In this document: piece after piece, positions 31,173 to 38,810 of the stretch
Layout: each line of letters starts with the position of its first letter
How positions within the stretch are numbered: position 1 is the stretch's first letter
Made by a program: the position numbers and the translations under genes
Notes under the pieces: model-generated
Database searches by the model: none
Told to the model about the DNA's origin: nothing
The model's input: the letters and a program-made list of their open reading frames with translations, nothing else
NCBI GenBank assembly: GCA_017962275.1
Contig: JAGCVQ010000053.1
Coordinates: 1-51,375, forward strand
Direction: 5' to 3'
Length of the DNA stretch: 51,375 nt
From: Bacteroidales bacterium
GTDB lineage: Bacteria; Bacteroidota; Bacteroidia; Bacteroidales; WCHB1-69

Positions 31173-32309
31173 ATGCAAATTAGCGAAGTAGCACTGGCTA
31201 TTTTAATTCTATTTGGCGTTATAACTCTCTTACAATTAGTCTATTACTACGTCATCTACGGCCGTTTCGCATTCCATCGGAAGAAAAATGCGCTGGGGTT
31301 TCGTGACATACCCGTGTCGGTGGTAATCGTGGTGCGCGACGACGCAGCCCTGGCCGTGCAGAACCTTCCTGCTCTTTTGGAGCAACAGTATTCGTTCTTC
31401 GAGATCGTCGTTGTGAACGACCGTTCCCGCGATGAGAACTCGCTGCAGGCCATCCGCGAATACAAGGACCGATACCCCAACATCAAGATTGTGGATTTGA
31501 GCACCGCCGTTTCCACAAGCCGGGGCAAGAAAATGGCCATCTCAATGGGGGTCAAGTGCGCCACCTACGACCACATCCTGCTCACCACCCCGAACTGCCG
31601 GCCTGCCTCCAACCAATGGCTCGCCTCCATGGCCCAGAACTTCCAGTTCCAACGCCGCATCGTGTTGGGATACAGCACTTTCGAAAAGAAAAAAGGGATT
31701 TACAGCCACTTCCTGCACTACGACAACCTCGTGGGTGCGGTGCAATATTTCGCCCACGCGCTGATGCACAGCACCTACCGCGGCGACATCAACAACGTGG
31801 CGTTCATGCGGCCGCTCTTCTACAAGCAGAACGGTTTCATCTCCTACAGCCATCTGCTTTACGGCGAGGAGGACATTTTCATCCACCGCGCCGCCACCCC
31901 GAACAACGTTGCTGTGGAGTTCGCCCCCGAAGCCGCCACCGTGCAGCAGCACAGTCCAAGTTACGGTTACTGGCGTCTGCACAAGGTCAGCCTCTTCTTC
32001 ACCCGGAAATACAACTCCCTGAAAAACAGAATCCTGCTGAGTGGTTACGAACTGACAAACCTCCTGTTCTACATCTTCCTCGCCCTGACCATCGTCGCCG
32101 CCCTGCACCAGCCGTTAGCCCTCTATATCGCCGGCGGCATCGCCCTGTTGCGCATCGCCAGCATGTACGTCGTGATGGGCATCTCCGCCGCAAAACTCCA
32201 CGAGAAGCAGATCATCCCGCAGCTTCTGTTTTACGACATCCTGTTCGCTATATTGAATCCGTTGCACTGGCTGTCAGCCAAGTTTCACCATAAAAAAATC
32301 GCGCAATGA
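31173..32309 (+). CDS. Membrane glycosyltransferase, GT2 family, atypical DxD site
   Basis: A 378-residue protein. An N-terminal transmembrane helix (residues 7-29) precedes a GT-A domain: VSVVIVVRDDAALAVQNLP, EIVVVNDRSRDEN and later YGEEDIFIHRA. Two or three membrane helices close the protein (residues 292-345). At the position of the metal-binding DxD (usually DADC in relatives) this protein has HILLTTPNCRPASNQW, i.e. T-P-N. Loss of both acidic residues argues for changed catalysis or a noncatalytic role. Its stop overlaps the sigma factor start (ATGA). Confidence 0.8.
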   Translation: MQISEVALAILILFGVITLLQLVYYYVIYGRFAFHRKKNALGFRDIPVSVVIVVRDDAALAVQNLPALLEQQYSFFEIVVVNDRSRDENSLQAIREYKDRYPNIKIVDLSTAVSTSRGKKMAISMGVKCATYDHILLTTPNCRPASNQWLASMAQNFQFQRRIVLGYSTFEKKKGIYSHFLHYDNLVGAVQYFAHALMHSTYRGDINNVAFMRPLFYKQNGFISYSHLLYGEEDIFIHRAATPNNVAVEFAPEAATVQQHSPSYGYWRLHKVSLFFTRKYNSLKNRILLSGYELTNLLFYIFLALTIVAALHQPLALYIAGGIALLRIASMYVVMGISAAKLHEKQIIPQLLFYDILFAILNPLHWLSAKFHHKKIAQ

Positions 32310-32917
32310 CCACTACCACCTGTCAGACAGAGAAAGCGAAACGCGACTACGTGCTGCTGCGCAAGGCACTGGATCACAACGACCAGCAGGCCTACGCGGA
32401 ACTGATGTCCCTCTACCGCGACAGCATCTACTACATGCTGGTGCGCATGGTGAAGAACAAGGACGACGCCGAGGACCTCACCCTGATGACCTTCGGCAAG
32501 GCGTTCCGCTACCTCGACAAATACACGCCCAAATACGCCTTCTCCACTTGGCTCTACCGCATCGCGTTGAACAACAGCATCGACTTCCTGCGGCTGAAGA
32601 ACAACATGCCGCAGTACTTCGAGGAGGACCTCTACACCTCCAGCACCACCTCCATCATCGACCAGAGCGAGGACAACCTGCAGCGCACCCCCGAGGAGGA
32701 GGTCATCGACAAGCAGCGGCTGCAATTGCTCCGTGCCGCCGTGTCGGAACTGCCTGACAAATACCGGAAAGTCATCGAGTTACGGTACTACGAGGACCTC
32801 GCCTACGAGGAAATCGCCGAACGGCTCGGCCTCTCCCTTTCGAACGTGAAAATCCAAATCATGCGCGCCAAGCAGATGCTATCGCAGCTGATGCAGCCGA
32901 TGCGGAACGCGATGTGA
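32306..32917 (+). CDS. ECF-type RNA polymerase sigma factor
   Basis: A 203-residue sigma-70 family factor. Region 2 (about residues 25-95): AYAELMSLYRDSIYYMLVRM, DDAEDLTLMTFGKAF, FSTWLYRIALNNSIDFLR. An acidic linker follows, and region 4 (about 140-200): LPDKYRKVIELRYYEDLAYE, EIAERLGLSLSNVKIQIMRA. No anti-sigma gene follows. It is coupled to the glycosyltransferase by a 4-base overlap (ATGA). In T9SS bacteria an ECF factor (SigP) works with PorX, encoded in this window, but whether this is SigP cannot be decided from sequence alone. Confidence 0.9.
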   Translation: MTTTTCQTEKAKRDYVLLRKALDHNDQQAYAELMSLYRDSIYYMLVRMVKNKDDAEDLTLMTFGKAFRYLDKYTPKYAFSTWLYRIALNNSIDFLRLKNNMPQYFEEDLYTSSTTSIIDQSEDNLQRTPEEEVIDKQRLQLLRAAVSELPDKYRKVIELRYYEDLAYEEIAERLGLSLSNVKIQIMRAKQMLSQLMQPMRNAM

Positions 32918-33026
32918 TAAAGAAAGTTATTTTCTTTCTTTTAAACAACAACAACACATCTCCTCATATTTGTCCACAATTCTGACAAACGTCGTTCCTT
33001 ACCGACGCGCATTACTTGCGCCGTAG

Positions 33027-33138
33027 TTGGCAAGGGGTTGGCAAGTATATGACAAGGGGTTGGCAAGTATATGGCAAGCAAAAGGACTTGCCTACCCTTG
33101 CCAACCCCTTGCCTAACCCTTGCCAAACCCTTGCCAAA
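33027..33138. repeat. 11-bp tandem arrays in inverted arms (GGTTGGCAAGG / CCTTGCCAACC)
   Basis: The left arm (from 33027) has TTGGCAAGGGG- and TTGGCAAGTATAT-type units. The right arm (to 33138) has CCTTGCCAACC, CCTTGCCTAAC, CCTTGCCAAAC in an 11-bp period. The arms are reverse complements, and this occupies most of the gap between the sigma factor and tlyA. It differs from the other arrays in period. Confidence 0.85.
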
Positions 33139-33193
33139 TGCTTTCCAGCTTCTGCCGGTAGCCGGCTCATACAGAATTGAGTTAGGGTGACTC

Positions 33194-33991
33194 TCAGCGC
33201 AACTCCTTTTTCACCGCCTTGACTTCCTGGAACAGAGCGGGATAGTCCGGCTCGTAACGGCTCGGCACGCGGCTGAAAAGCGCAAGGAATTCCACGTTCT
33301 TCTGCTTCTCGAACAGCGTGGACATCGCCAGCTTCTGCAAGTAATAGCGATGGTTCAGGGCGCAGCTCACCACCTTCTGGATAGCCGTTTTGTACCCCTT
33401 CTCGTCCGTCACGATGCCGCTCTTGTTCAGGAAAGATTGCCCCGCCTCGAATTGGGGCTTGATCAGGAACATCATCTGACCTTCGGGCTTCAAGAACGAG
33501 TCTATATAAGGGATAATGTAGGTCAACGAAATGAAAGAGACATCGGAAACGATGAAATCAAACTGCCGGTTCTGAACGTCTTCCGGGGTCAATTCCCGAA
33601 AGTCTTTGTTTTCGATGGAGTGTACACGCGGGTCTTGGCGCAACGTCTCGACCAACTGGTCCGTGCCCACATCCACCGCCGTCACCGAAGCGGCTCCGAA
33701 TTGCAATGCGCAGTCGGTAAAGCCTCCCGTGGACGATCCGATGTCCAGCACCGACTTCCCTCCGAAATCCAACCCGAAATCCTTCACGGCCTTCTCCAAC
33801 TTCAGCCCGCCCATGCTCACGTACTTGTTGAAAAGGTCGATGACTTCTACGCGCATCGTCTCCGTGATGTCCATGGAAGCCTTGGTCACAATCTTACCAT
33901 CCACCATCACAGTCTCATGCTTGATGGCGGTCTGCGCCTTCTCCCGGGAGGGGAAGAATTGGTTGTCGGTGAGGTATTTGTCTAATCGCAT
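33194..33991 (-). CDS. tlyA: TlyA-family rRNA methyltransferase (S4 + FtsJ fold)
   Basis: A 265-residue protein. An S4 RNA-binding domain (residues 1-60, MRLDKYLTDNQFFPSREKAQ) precedes an SAM-dependent methyltransferase domain with motif I SVLDIGSSTGGFTDC near residue 85, VTAVDVGTDQL, FDFIVSDVSFISLTYI and MFLIKPQFEAG. The family methylates 2'-O positions of 16S/23S rRNA; older annotations call it hemolysin A. Its -7 element lies 6 bases before the ATG, suggesting a leaderless or nearly leaderless mRNA. Confidence 0.9.
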   Translation of the reverse strand: MRLDKYLTDNQFFPSREKAQTAIKHETVMVDGKIVTKASMDITETMRVEVIDLFNKYVSMGGLKLEKAVKDFGLDFGGKSVLDIGSSTGGFTDCALQFGAASVTAVDVGTDQLVETLRQDPRVHSIENKDFRELTPEDVQNRQFDFIVSDVSFISLTYIIPYIDSFLKPEGQMMFLIKPQFEAGQSFLNKSGIVTDEKGYKTAIQKVVSCALNHRYYLQKLAMSTLFEKQKNVEFLALFSRVPSRYEPDYPALFQEVKAVKKELR

Positions 33992-33996
33992 AATAA

Positions 33997-34004
33997 CAAA
34001 GTTA
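33997..34004 (-). promoter_or_regulatory. -7 element of tlyA next to the start codon
   Basis: The minus strand reads TAACTTTG. Its first four bases are formed by the first unit of the GTTAGCA array (34001 on), and it ends 5 bases before the ATG. Confidence 0.45.
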
Positions 34005-34077
34005 GCAGTTAGCAGTTAGCAGTTAGTAGTTGCGGTTAACAGCCAACTGCTAACTACTAACTGCTAACTACTAACTA
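34001..34077. repeat. 7-bp tandem arrays in inverted arms (GTTAGCA / CTAACTA)
   Basis: The left arm has GTTAGCA x3, GTTAGTA, GTTGCGG (34001-34035). The right arm has TTAACAG, CCAACTG, CTAACTA, CTAACTG, CTAACTA x2 (34036-34077). The arms are reverse complements. The array ends 1 base before the ftsK stop codon (34081-34079). Confidence 0.95.
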
Positions 34078-34078
34078 A

Positions 34079-36691
34079 TTACAGTAGTTGCAAATCGGCC
34101 AAATGTTGTCTTAACTCCGCCTCCGTTTTGATGAGCACCTGGCGGGGTTTGCTGCCGCTGCCGGGACCCACGATCTTGAGGTCTTCGAGCTGGTCCATGA
34201 TGCGGCCGGCACGGTTGTATCCCAAACTCAGTTTCCGCTGGATCGAGGAGGTAGAGCCCTGCTGGGTCTGCACAATCAGCGTGGCGGCCTCGATCAGCAT
34301 GGGATCCAGCTCGTTGGGGTTTACCGACTCTTCACCACGACCACTACCCTCTTCACCCGGTTCGGGCACGTCAGGCAGCTCATACGGCTCTCGCAAAGGA
34401 CGCTCGATGGCCTGTTTCTCGATGAATTCCGCTATCTGTTCCACCTCCGGCGTATCGACAAACGCGCACTGGAGACGGACCACATCGCTGCCGGTGGAAA
34501 TCAGCATGTCGCCCTTGCCGATGAGCTGGTTGGCCCCCGTGGCATCCAGAATCGTCTTGGAATCGACACCCGATTGCACACGGAAAGCGATACGCGCCGG
34601 GAAGTTGGCCTTGATGCTGCCGGTGATGATGTTCACGGAAGGACGCTGCGTGGCGATGACCAAATGGATACCGATGGCGCGGGCCAACTGTGCCAAACGG
34701 GCCAGAGGTTGCTCCACCTCGCGTCCGGCGGTCATAATCAGATCGCCAAACTCATCGATAACCACCACGATATAAGGCATATAGCGGTGTCCGAAAGCCG
34801 GCGACAGCTCGCGGGCGCAGAATTTGGCATTGTATTCCTTGATGTTGCGCATCTTGGCCTGTTTCAGCAGGTCGTAGCGGTTGTCCATCTCCACGCAAAG
34901 GGAATTGAGCGTGCGCACCACCTTCTTCGTGTCGGTGATGATGGCGTCGCCATTGTCGGGCAGCGTGGCGAGATAGTAGTTCTCGATGGCCGAATAGAGC
35001 GTGAACTCCACCTTTTTCGGATCCACCAGCACGAATTTCATCTCGCAAGGATGCTTCGTGTAGAGCAGCGAGGTGATGATCGCATTCAGACCGACAGACT
35101 TACCCTGACCGGTAGCGCCCGCCACCAACAGGTGCGGCATCTTCGCCAAATCCACCACAAACGCCTCATTGTTGATGGTTTTACCCAAACCGATAGGCAG
35201 CGCGTAGTTGTTTTTCTTGAACTTTTCGGAATTGATGATCTCGCGCATGGAGACGATGTTCGGGTTCTTGTTCGGCACCTCGATACCGATAGTGCCGCGA
35301 CCCGGTATCGGCGCGATGATACGGATGCCCAACGCCGCCAAACTCAGCGCGATGTCATCCTCCAAGTTCTTGATCTTGCTGATGCGCACGCCCTCCTTCG
35401 GGACAATTTCGTACAATGTCACCGTCGGGCCGACCACGGCGGAGATGCTCTTGATGGCGATACCGAAGCTGAGCAGCGTTTTCTCGATACTCATCTTGTT
35501 CTCCATCAGCTCTTTTCTGATCAGTTCCTCGGTGGAGGCGGTGTAGGGATAATCTTTCAACAGTTCCACAGGCGGGAACTCGAAGTGGGAAAGCTCCTTT
35601 GTGGGGTCGTAAGGCTCAAGGTCGCGCACCTCCTCGGGGGTAAGAGCACGATGCGGCTGTTCCTCCTCTCCATCTGGAAAATCGATGTCACTATCGTCCG
35701 TGTCCGTCTCCTCATCCATGGCGGAAGAGGACAGCGGACTCTCTTGCGTGTTCACAATGTTGAACGGAATGTCATCGGTCGTGGAAACCGGTTCATCATC
35801 GGGGAAGATATCGTCCGGCGTGAAGATATCCTCGTGGCCAACTTCCTTATCGTCAGGCTCTTTGTTATCAACAAGATCGTATCTTTTCGGGGCGTACTCC
35901 TCGCTGAGTTCGCCTTGGTTGGAGGTGTACATATCGGGGAGATCCTCGCGTTGGAAACGAGGTGCCCCGACCGTCTGCATAACTTCATCACGCTGTTGCT
36001 GAGCCTTTTTCTCCTTTCTGTCAACAGCCCATTGTTGAATTCTGCCAAAGAGTCCGGAAAAGGAAACATCATAGCAGAAGAAGAGGATGAGGAAAAAGAG
36101 GGCGATATCCACCAGAATGGTGAAAGCCAGTCCGACATGGTCAATCAGATACTGACAAATGAAGTTGCCGAAATTGCCTGCAAGAAAGGAATTATCTGTG
36201 TTATAACCAATTAGCCCGAACGTTATGGAAAGCCAGGCCATGGTCATGAAAACGGCGAAGGTGGTTTTCCCCAACGGCAAAAGCGATCGTTTTGAGACCA
36301 ATCTTATACCATATAATAATATAAGGAACGGAAAACCGATGGAAGCCACGCCGAAGAAAAACTGGATGAAGAAATAGGAAAGGGACGCACCGACGCCCTT
36401 GGCCAAGTTCGGGGCTTCCTGCACATGGTCGCCCACTACAAAGGAGACGTTCTCGTGAGCGTTGAAGTAGAACGAAATGATGGAAATAAAGAGCAGAATC
36501 GAGAACAAAATGAGCATCACGCCGTAAAAAACGATCATTTTCTCCCCAGAGAGAAATCCCCAGAGGGAGAAGGAGGACGTTTTAGACGCGGACTTCTTGC
36601 TGGAGGCAGACTTGCGGGAAGACTTCTTCGACGAGCCGTTCTGCGAATCAGCGAACTTCTTCATATTAGATGTATTCGATTTATTGGCCAT
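34079..36691 (-). CDS. ftsK: FtsK/SpoIIIE DNA translocase
   Basis: An 870-residue membrane-anchored motor that moves chromosome ends during division. A basic Ser/Lys-rich start (residues 1-45) precedes four transmembrane segments (about 52-210). An acidic linker (about 230-360) leads to the alpha/beta motor domain: Walker A LLVAGATGQGKSVGLN near residue 527 and Walker B VVVIDEFGDLIM near 642, then RLAQLARAIGIHLVIATQRP. The C-terminal winged-helix gamma domain recognises orienting sequences (SSIQRKLSLGYNRAGRIMDQ). Length is typical. Confidence 0.95.
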   Translation of the reverse strand: MANKSNTSNMKKFADSQNGSSKKSSRKSASSKKSASKTSSFSLWGFLSGEKMIVFYGVMLILFSILLFISIISFYFNAHENVSFVVGDHVQEAPNLAKGVGASLSYFFIQFFFGVASIGFPFLILLYGIRLVSKRSLLPLGKTTFAVFMTMAWLSITFGLIGYNTDNSFLAGNFGNFICQYLIDHVGLAFTILVDIALFFLILFFCYDVSFSGLFGRIQQWAVDRKEKKAQQQRDEVMQTVGAPRFQREDLPDMYTSNQGELSEEYAPKRYDLVDNKEPDDKEVGHEDIFTPDDIFPDDEPVSTTDDIPFNIVNTQESPLSSSAMDEETDTDDSDIDFPDGEEEQPHRALTPEEVRDLEPYDPTKELSHFEFPPVELLKDYPYTASTEELIRKELMENKMSIEKTLLSFGIAIKSISAVVGPTVTLYEIVPKEGVRISKIKNLEDDIALSLAALGIRIIAPIPGRGTIGIEVPNKNPNIVSMREIINSEKFKKNNYALPIGLGKTINNEAFVVDLAKMPHLLVAGATGQGKSVGLNAIITSLLYTKHPCEMKFVLVDPKKVEFTLYSAIENYYLATLPDNGDAIITDTKKVVRTLNSLCVEMDNRYDLLKQAKMRNIKEYNAKFCARELSPAFGHRYMPYIVVVIDEFGDLIMTAGREVEQPLARLAQLARAIGIHLVIATQRPSVNIITGSIKANFPARIAFRVQSGVDSKTILDATGANQLIGKGDMLISTGSDVVRLQCAFVDTPEVEQIAEFIEKQAIERPLREPYELPDVPEPGEEGSGRGEESVNPNELDPMLIEAATLIVQTQQGSTSSIQRKLSLGYNRAGRIMDQLEDLKIVGPGSGSKPRQVLIKTEAELRQHLADLQLL

Positions 36692-36750
36692 TAACTATTT
36701 AACTTTGAACTATGGACTTGGTTGACTAAATTGCCTGAAAAAGCGACGAA

Positions 36751-36758
36751 CAAAAATA
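36751..36758 (-). promoter_or_regulatory. -7 element for ftsK
   Basis: The minus strand reads TATTTTTG, 59 bases before the ATG. Confidence 0.45.
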
Positions 36759-36859
36759 CAATATTTACAAAAAAGGAACGTTATCTCCCCTGTTTTATAT
36801 AAACATCTTAATGTTAGAAAAAAATAGTCGAGGGACAAAAAAATAAGCAAATAAGAAAG

Positions 36860-36868
36860 TATTTTTGC
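36860..36868 (+). promoter_or_regulatory. -7 element for the exbB-exbD-tonB operon
   Basis: Reads TATTTTTGC, 17 bases before the ATG at 36886. Confidence 0.65.
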
Positions 36869-36885
36869 CTAAAAATTTTTTGGAT

Positions 36886-37587
36886 ATGAATTTGATGACA
36901 GTTTTATTGGCGGCAGTGAATGATTCCATGGCGGTGACCAACGCTGTGGAGCCGCATATTGAGGAAACCTCCTATTTCAAATTGGTGTTCGCGGTGAACA
37001 GCTTATGGATCATCATCCCGCTGATTCTGATGCTGGCCTTCTCCATCTATTTCTTTGTGAAAAAGCTTTTGGTGGTGAACCGCGCATCGCAGGAGGAGGG
37101 CAACTTCATGAACAACATCCGCGACTTTATCCACGACGGAAAATTGGACTCTGCCGTCGCGTTGTGCCGCAGCAACAACAACCCCACGGCACGCATGATC
37201 GACAAAGGTCTCAGCCGTCTCGGCCGCCCGTTGGAAGATATCCGCACAGCCATCGAGAATGAGGGCAACCTGGAAGTCTCCCGTCTGGAGAAAGGCGTCT
37301 CCGCGCTGGCCACCATCGCCGCCATCGCCCCGATGTTAGGTTTCTTGGGAACCGTCGTCGGTATGGTGGGTGCGTTCCACAATATGGCCGCTGACCCCAA
37401 CAACTTCAACATCGGCACCCTGTCGTCCGGCATCTACACCGCCATGATTACCACCGTGGGCGGTTTGGTCGTCGGCATCATTGCCCTGGCGTTCCACAAC
37501 ATCCTGATCTCCAGGATTTCCAACGTCGTCTATATGTTGGAGGTGCGCACCACCGAGTTTATGGATCTGCTTCACGAAAACGCTTAA
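36886..37587 (+). CDS. exbB: MotA/TolQ/ExbB proton channel protein
   Basis: A 233-residue inner-membrane protein. An early membrane segment (about residues 30-60) precedes a cytoplasmic loop with the ExbB-type helices (SRLGRPLEDIRTAIENEGNL). The signature two-helix core is VSALATIAAIAPMLGFLGTVVGMVGAFHNM and GIYTAMITTVGGLVVGIIALAFHN. It uses the proton gradient to drive TonB, with ExbD as partner. Start: ATG 36886, because the longer frame begins with TTG inside the promoter. ExbD follows after 12 bases. Confidence 0.93.
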   Translation: MNLMTVLLAAVNDSMAVTNAVEPHIEETSYFKLVFAVNSLWIIIPLILMLAFSIYFFVKKLLVVNRASQEEGNFMNNIRDFIHDGKLDSAVALCRSNNNPTARMIDKGLSRLGRPLEDIRTAIENEGNLEVSRLEKGVSALATIAAIAPMLGFLGTVVGMVGAFHNMAADPNNFNIGTLSSGIYTAMITTVGGLVVGIIALAFHNILISRISNVVYMLEVRTTEFMDLLHENA

Positions 37588-37599
37588 GCTCCCGCTGCC

Positions 37600-38040
37600 A
37601 TGGCTATCAAGATGCATAACCGCATTGACCCGACGTTCAGCGCGACATCCATGTCCGACTTGGTGTTCCTGCTGCTGATCTTCTTCATGCTGACCTCGAC
37701 GATGATTTCGCCGAACGCCATCAATCTCGTGCTGCCGAAAAGCACCGCCGAGAAACAGCTGTCGAACAGGCAGTTGGAAGTCTATATCGACGCCGACCTG
37801 AACTACTATGTGAATCCCGAAGGTTCTTCTGCGCAGCCCACGGCCTACGAGGATCTGCTGCCCGTGCTGATGGGCGCCGTGGAACAGGATGCTTCCGCCC
37901 AGAAGAACATCATCCTACGTGCCGACAAGAGCGTCCCGATCGAGAACGTGGTCGCGCTGATGGACGTGCTCAACGAATTGAACGAGAACTTCCCCGAGGA
38001 AGAGAGATATAAAATGGTACTTGCCACAGAAGCCAAATGA
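37600..38040 (+). CDS. exbD: ExbD/TolR biopolymer transport protein
   Basis: A 146-residue protein with one N-terminal transmembrane helix containing the channel Asp (ATSMSDLVFLLLIFFMLTST, Asp near residue 20) and a periplasmic domain (EVYIDADLNYYVN ... IILRADKSVPIENVVALMDVL). It partners ExbB. Its stop overlaps the start of the TonB-like gene (ATGA at 38037), so the three genes are an operon. Confidence 0.93.
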   Translation: MAIKMHNRIDPTFSATSMSDLVFLLLIFFMLTSTMISPNAINLVLPKSTAEKQLSNRQLEVYIDADLNYYVNPEGSSAQPTAYEDLLPVLMGAVEQDASAQKNIILRADKSVPIENVVALMDVLNELNENFPEEERYKMVLATEAK

Positions 38041-38732
38041 TCAAAACTAACGAGAATAGGAAAGACAACGTGATTGCGTGGTGCACGACGGTTGGCACCA
38101 TGGCATTGCTGTTGATTTTGCTTCTGGCATGCAGTCTGAAGACGCAAATCCCCCCGCCGCCGCCCAAGCAGATGGTCTATGTGGACATCGAACCCGCTGG
38201 CGGTGGCGGAGGTGGCGGTACCCCTGACGTGGCCTCCAACCCGAAACCAACCTCCGGGCAGAACTACGCCACGCAGAATGCGCAAGATGCCCCTGCGGTA
38301 ACACACTCCAACCGTACCTCCACGAATGCCCAAACGCAGGCTCCCTCCACCCCGAAACCGGATCAGTCATCTATGTACCACGGTCGTGGCGGCTCGGGCA
38401 GTGGCGGTGGATCGGGTTCAGGTATCGGTACCGGCACGGGCTCCGGCCTCGGTCCCGGCGAAGGTGCAGGTAGTGGCGGCGGTATCGGCTACGGCACCGG
38501 CCACCGTGGCATGATCAACAACATCGACGCCACCGTCAACGAGGAAGGTCAAGTCTGTGTGGAAGTCCACATCGCCGCCGACGGTCATGTCATCGATGCG
38601 CGTGTGATCAACAACTCCAAGCACAAAACGACCATCACCAACCGCAACATCCAGCAACAGTGCGTGGCCCGCGCCAAACAGGCCCTCTACAAACCCGGGA
38701 AGGAAGAACTGCGAATTATCGTGTTCTCTTAA
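38037..38732 (+). CDS. TonB-like energy transducer with glycine-rich linker
   Basis: A 231-residue protein: a short cytoplasmic tail, one transmembrane helix (about 18-33, MALLLILLLA), a PPPPP segment, a Gly/Ser-rich linker (about 115-160: GSGSGGGSGSGIGTGTGSG), and a C-terminal TonB/TolA-like domain (about 165-231, VNEEGQVCVEVHIAADGHVI, spanning residues 171-190, then ARAKQALYKP). Together with ExbB and ExbD it energises outer-membrane receptors. The C-terminal domain is short, so it could instead resemble TolA; TonB-like is preferred. It is followed by an octamer array. Confidence 0.78.
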   Translation: MIKTNENRKDNVIAWCTTVGTMALLLILLLACSLKTQIPPPPPKQMVYVDIEPAGGGGGGGTPDVASNPKPTSGQNYATQNAQDAPAVTHSNRTSTNAQTQAPSTPKPDQSSMYHGRGGSGSGGGSGSGIGTGTGSGLGPGEGAGSGGGIGYGTGHRGMINNIDATVNEEGQVCVEVHIAADGHVIDARVINNSKHKTTITNRNIQQQCVARAKQALYKPGKEELRIIVFS

Positions 38733-38736
38733 AAAA

Positions 38737-38768
38737 GGTTACACGGTTAGAGGGTTACACGGTTAGAG
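38737..38768. repeat. 8-bp tandem array (GGTTACAC/GGTTAGAG), 4 units
   Basis: GGTTACAC, GGTTAGAG, GGTTACAC, GGTTAGAG, starting 4 bases after the TonB-like stop codon. Confidence 0.9.
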
Positions 38769-38810
38769 GTATATGGTTGTGGGGCCTTCGGTTAATTGTC
38801 AAAACTATTT

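Noticed and set aside
34574-36214. Long plus-strand open frame (546 codons) opposite ftsK
   Set aside because: It mirrors the ftsK codons and has no domain, promoter or start context; ftsK is complete and recognisable. GC-rich third positions create such antisense frames.
36692-36750. Degenerate heptamer array before ftsK
   Set aside because: The text TTAACTATTTAACTTTGAAC resembles the GAACTTT family, but the 7-bp phase is too weak to call.
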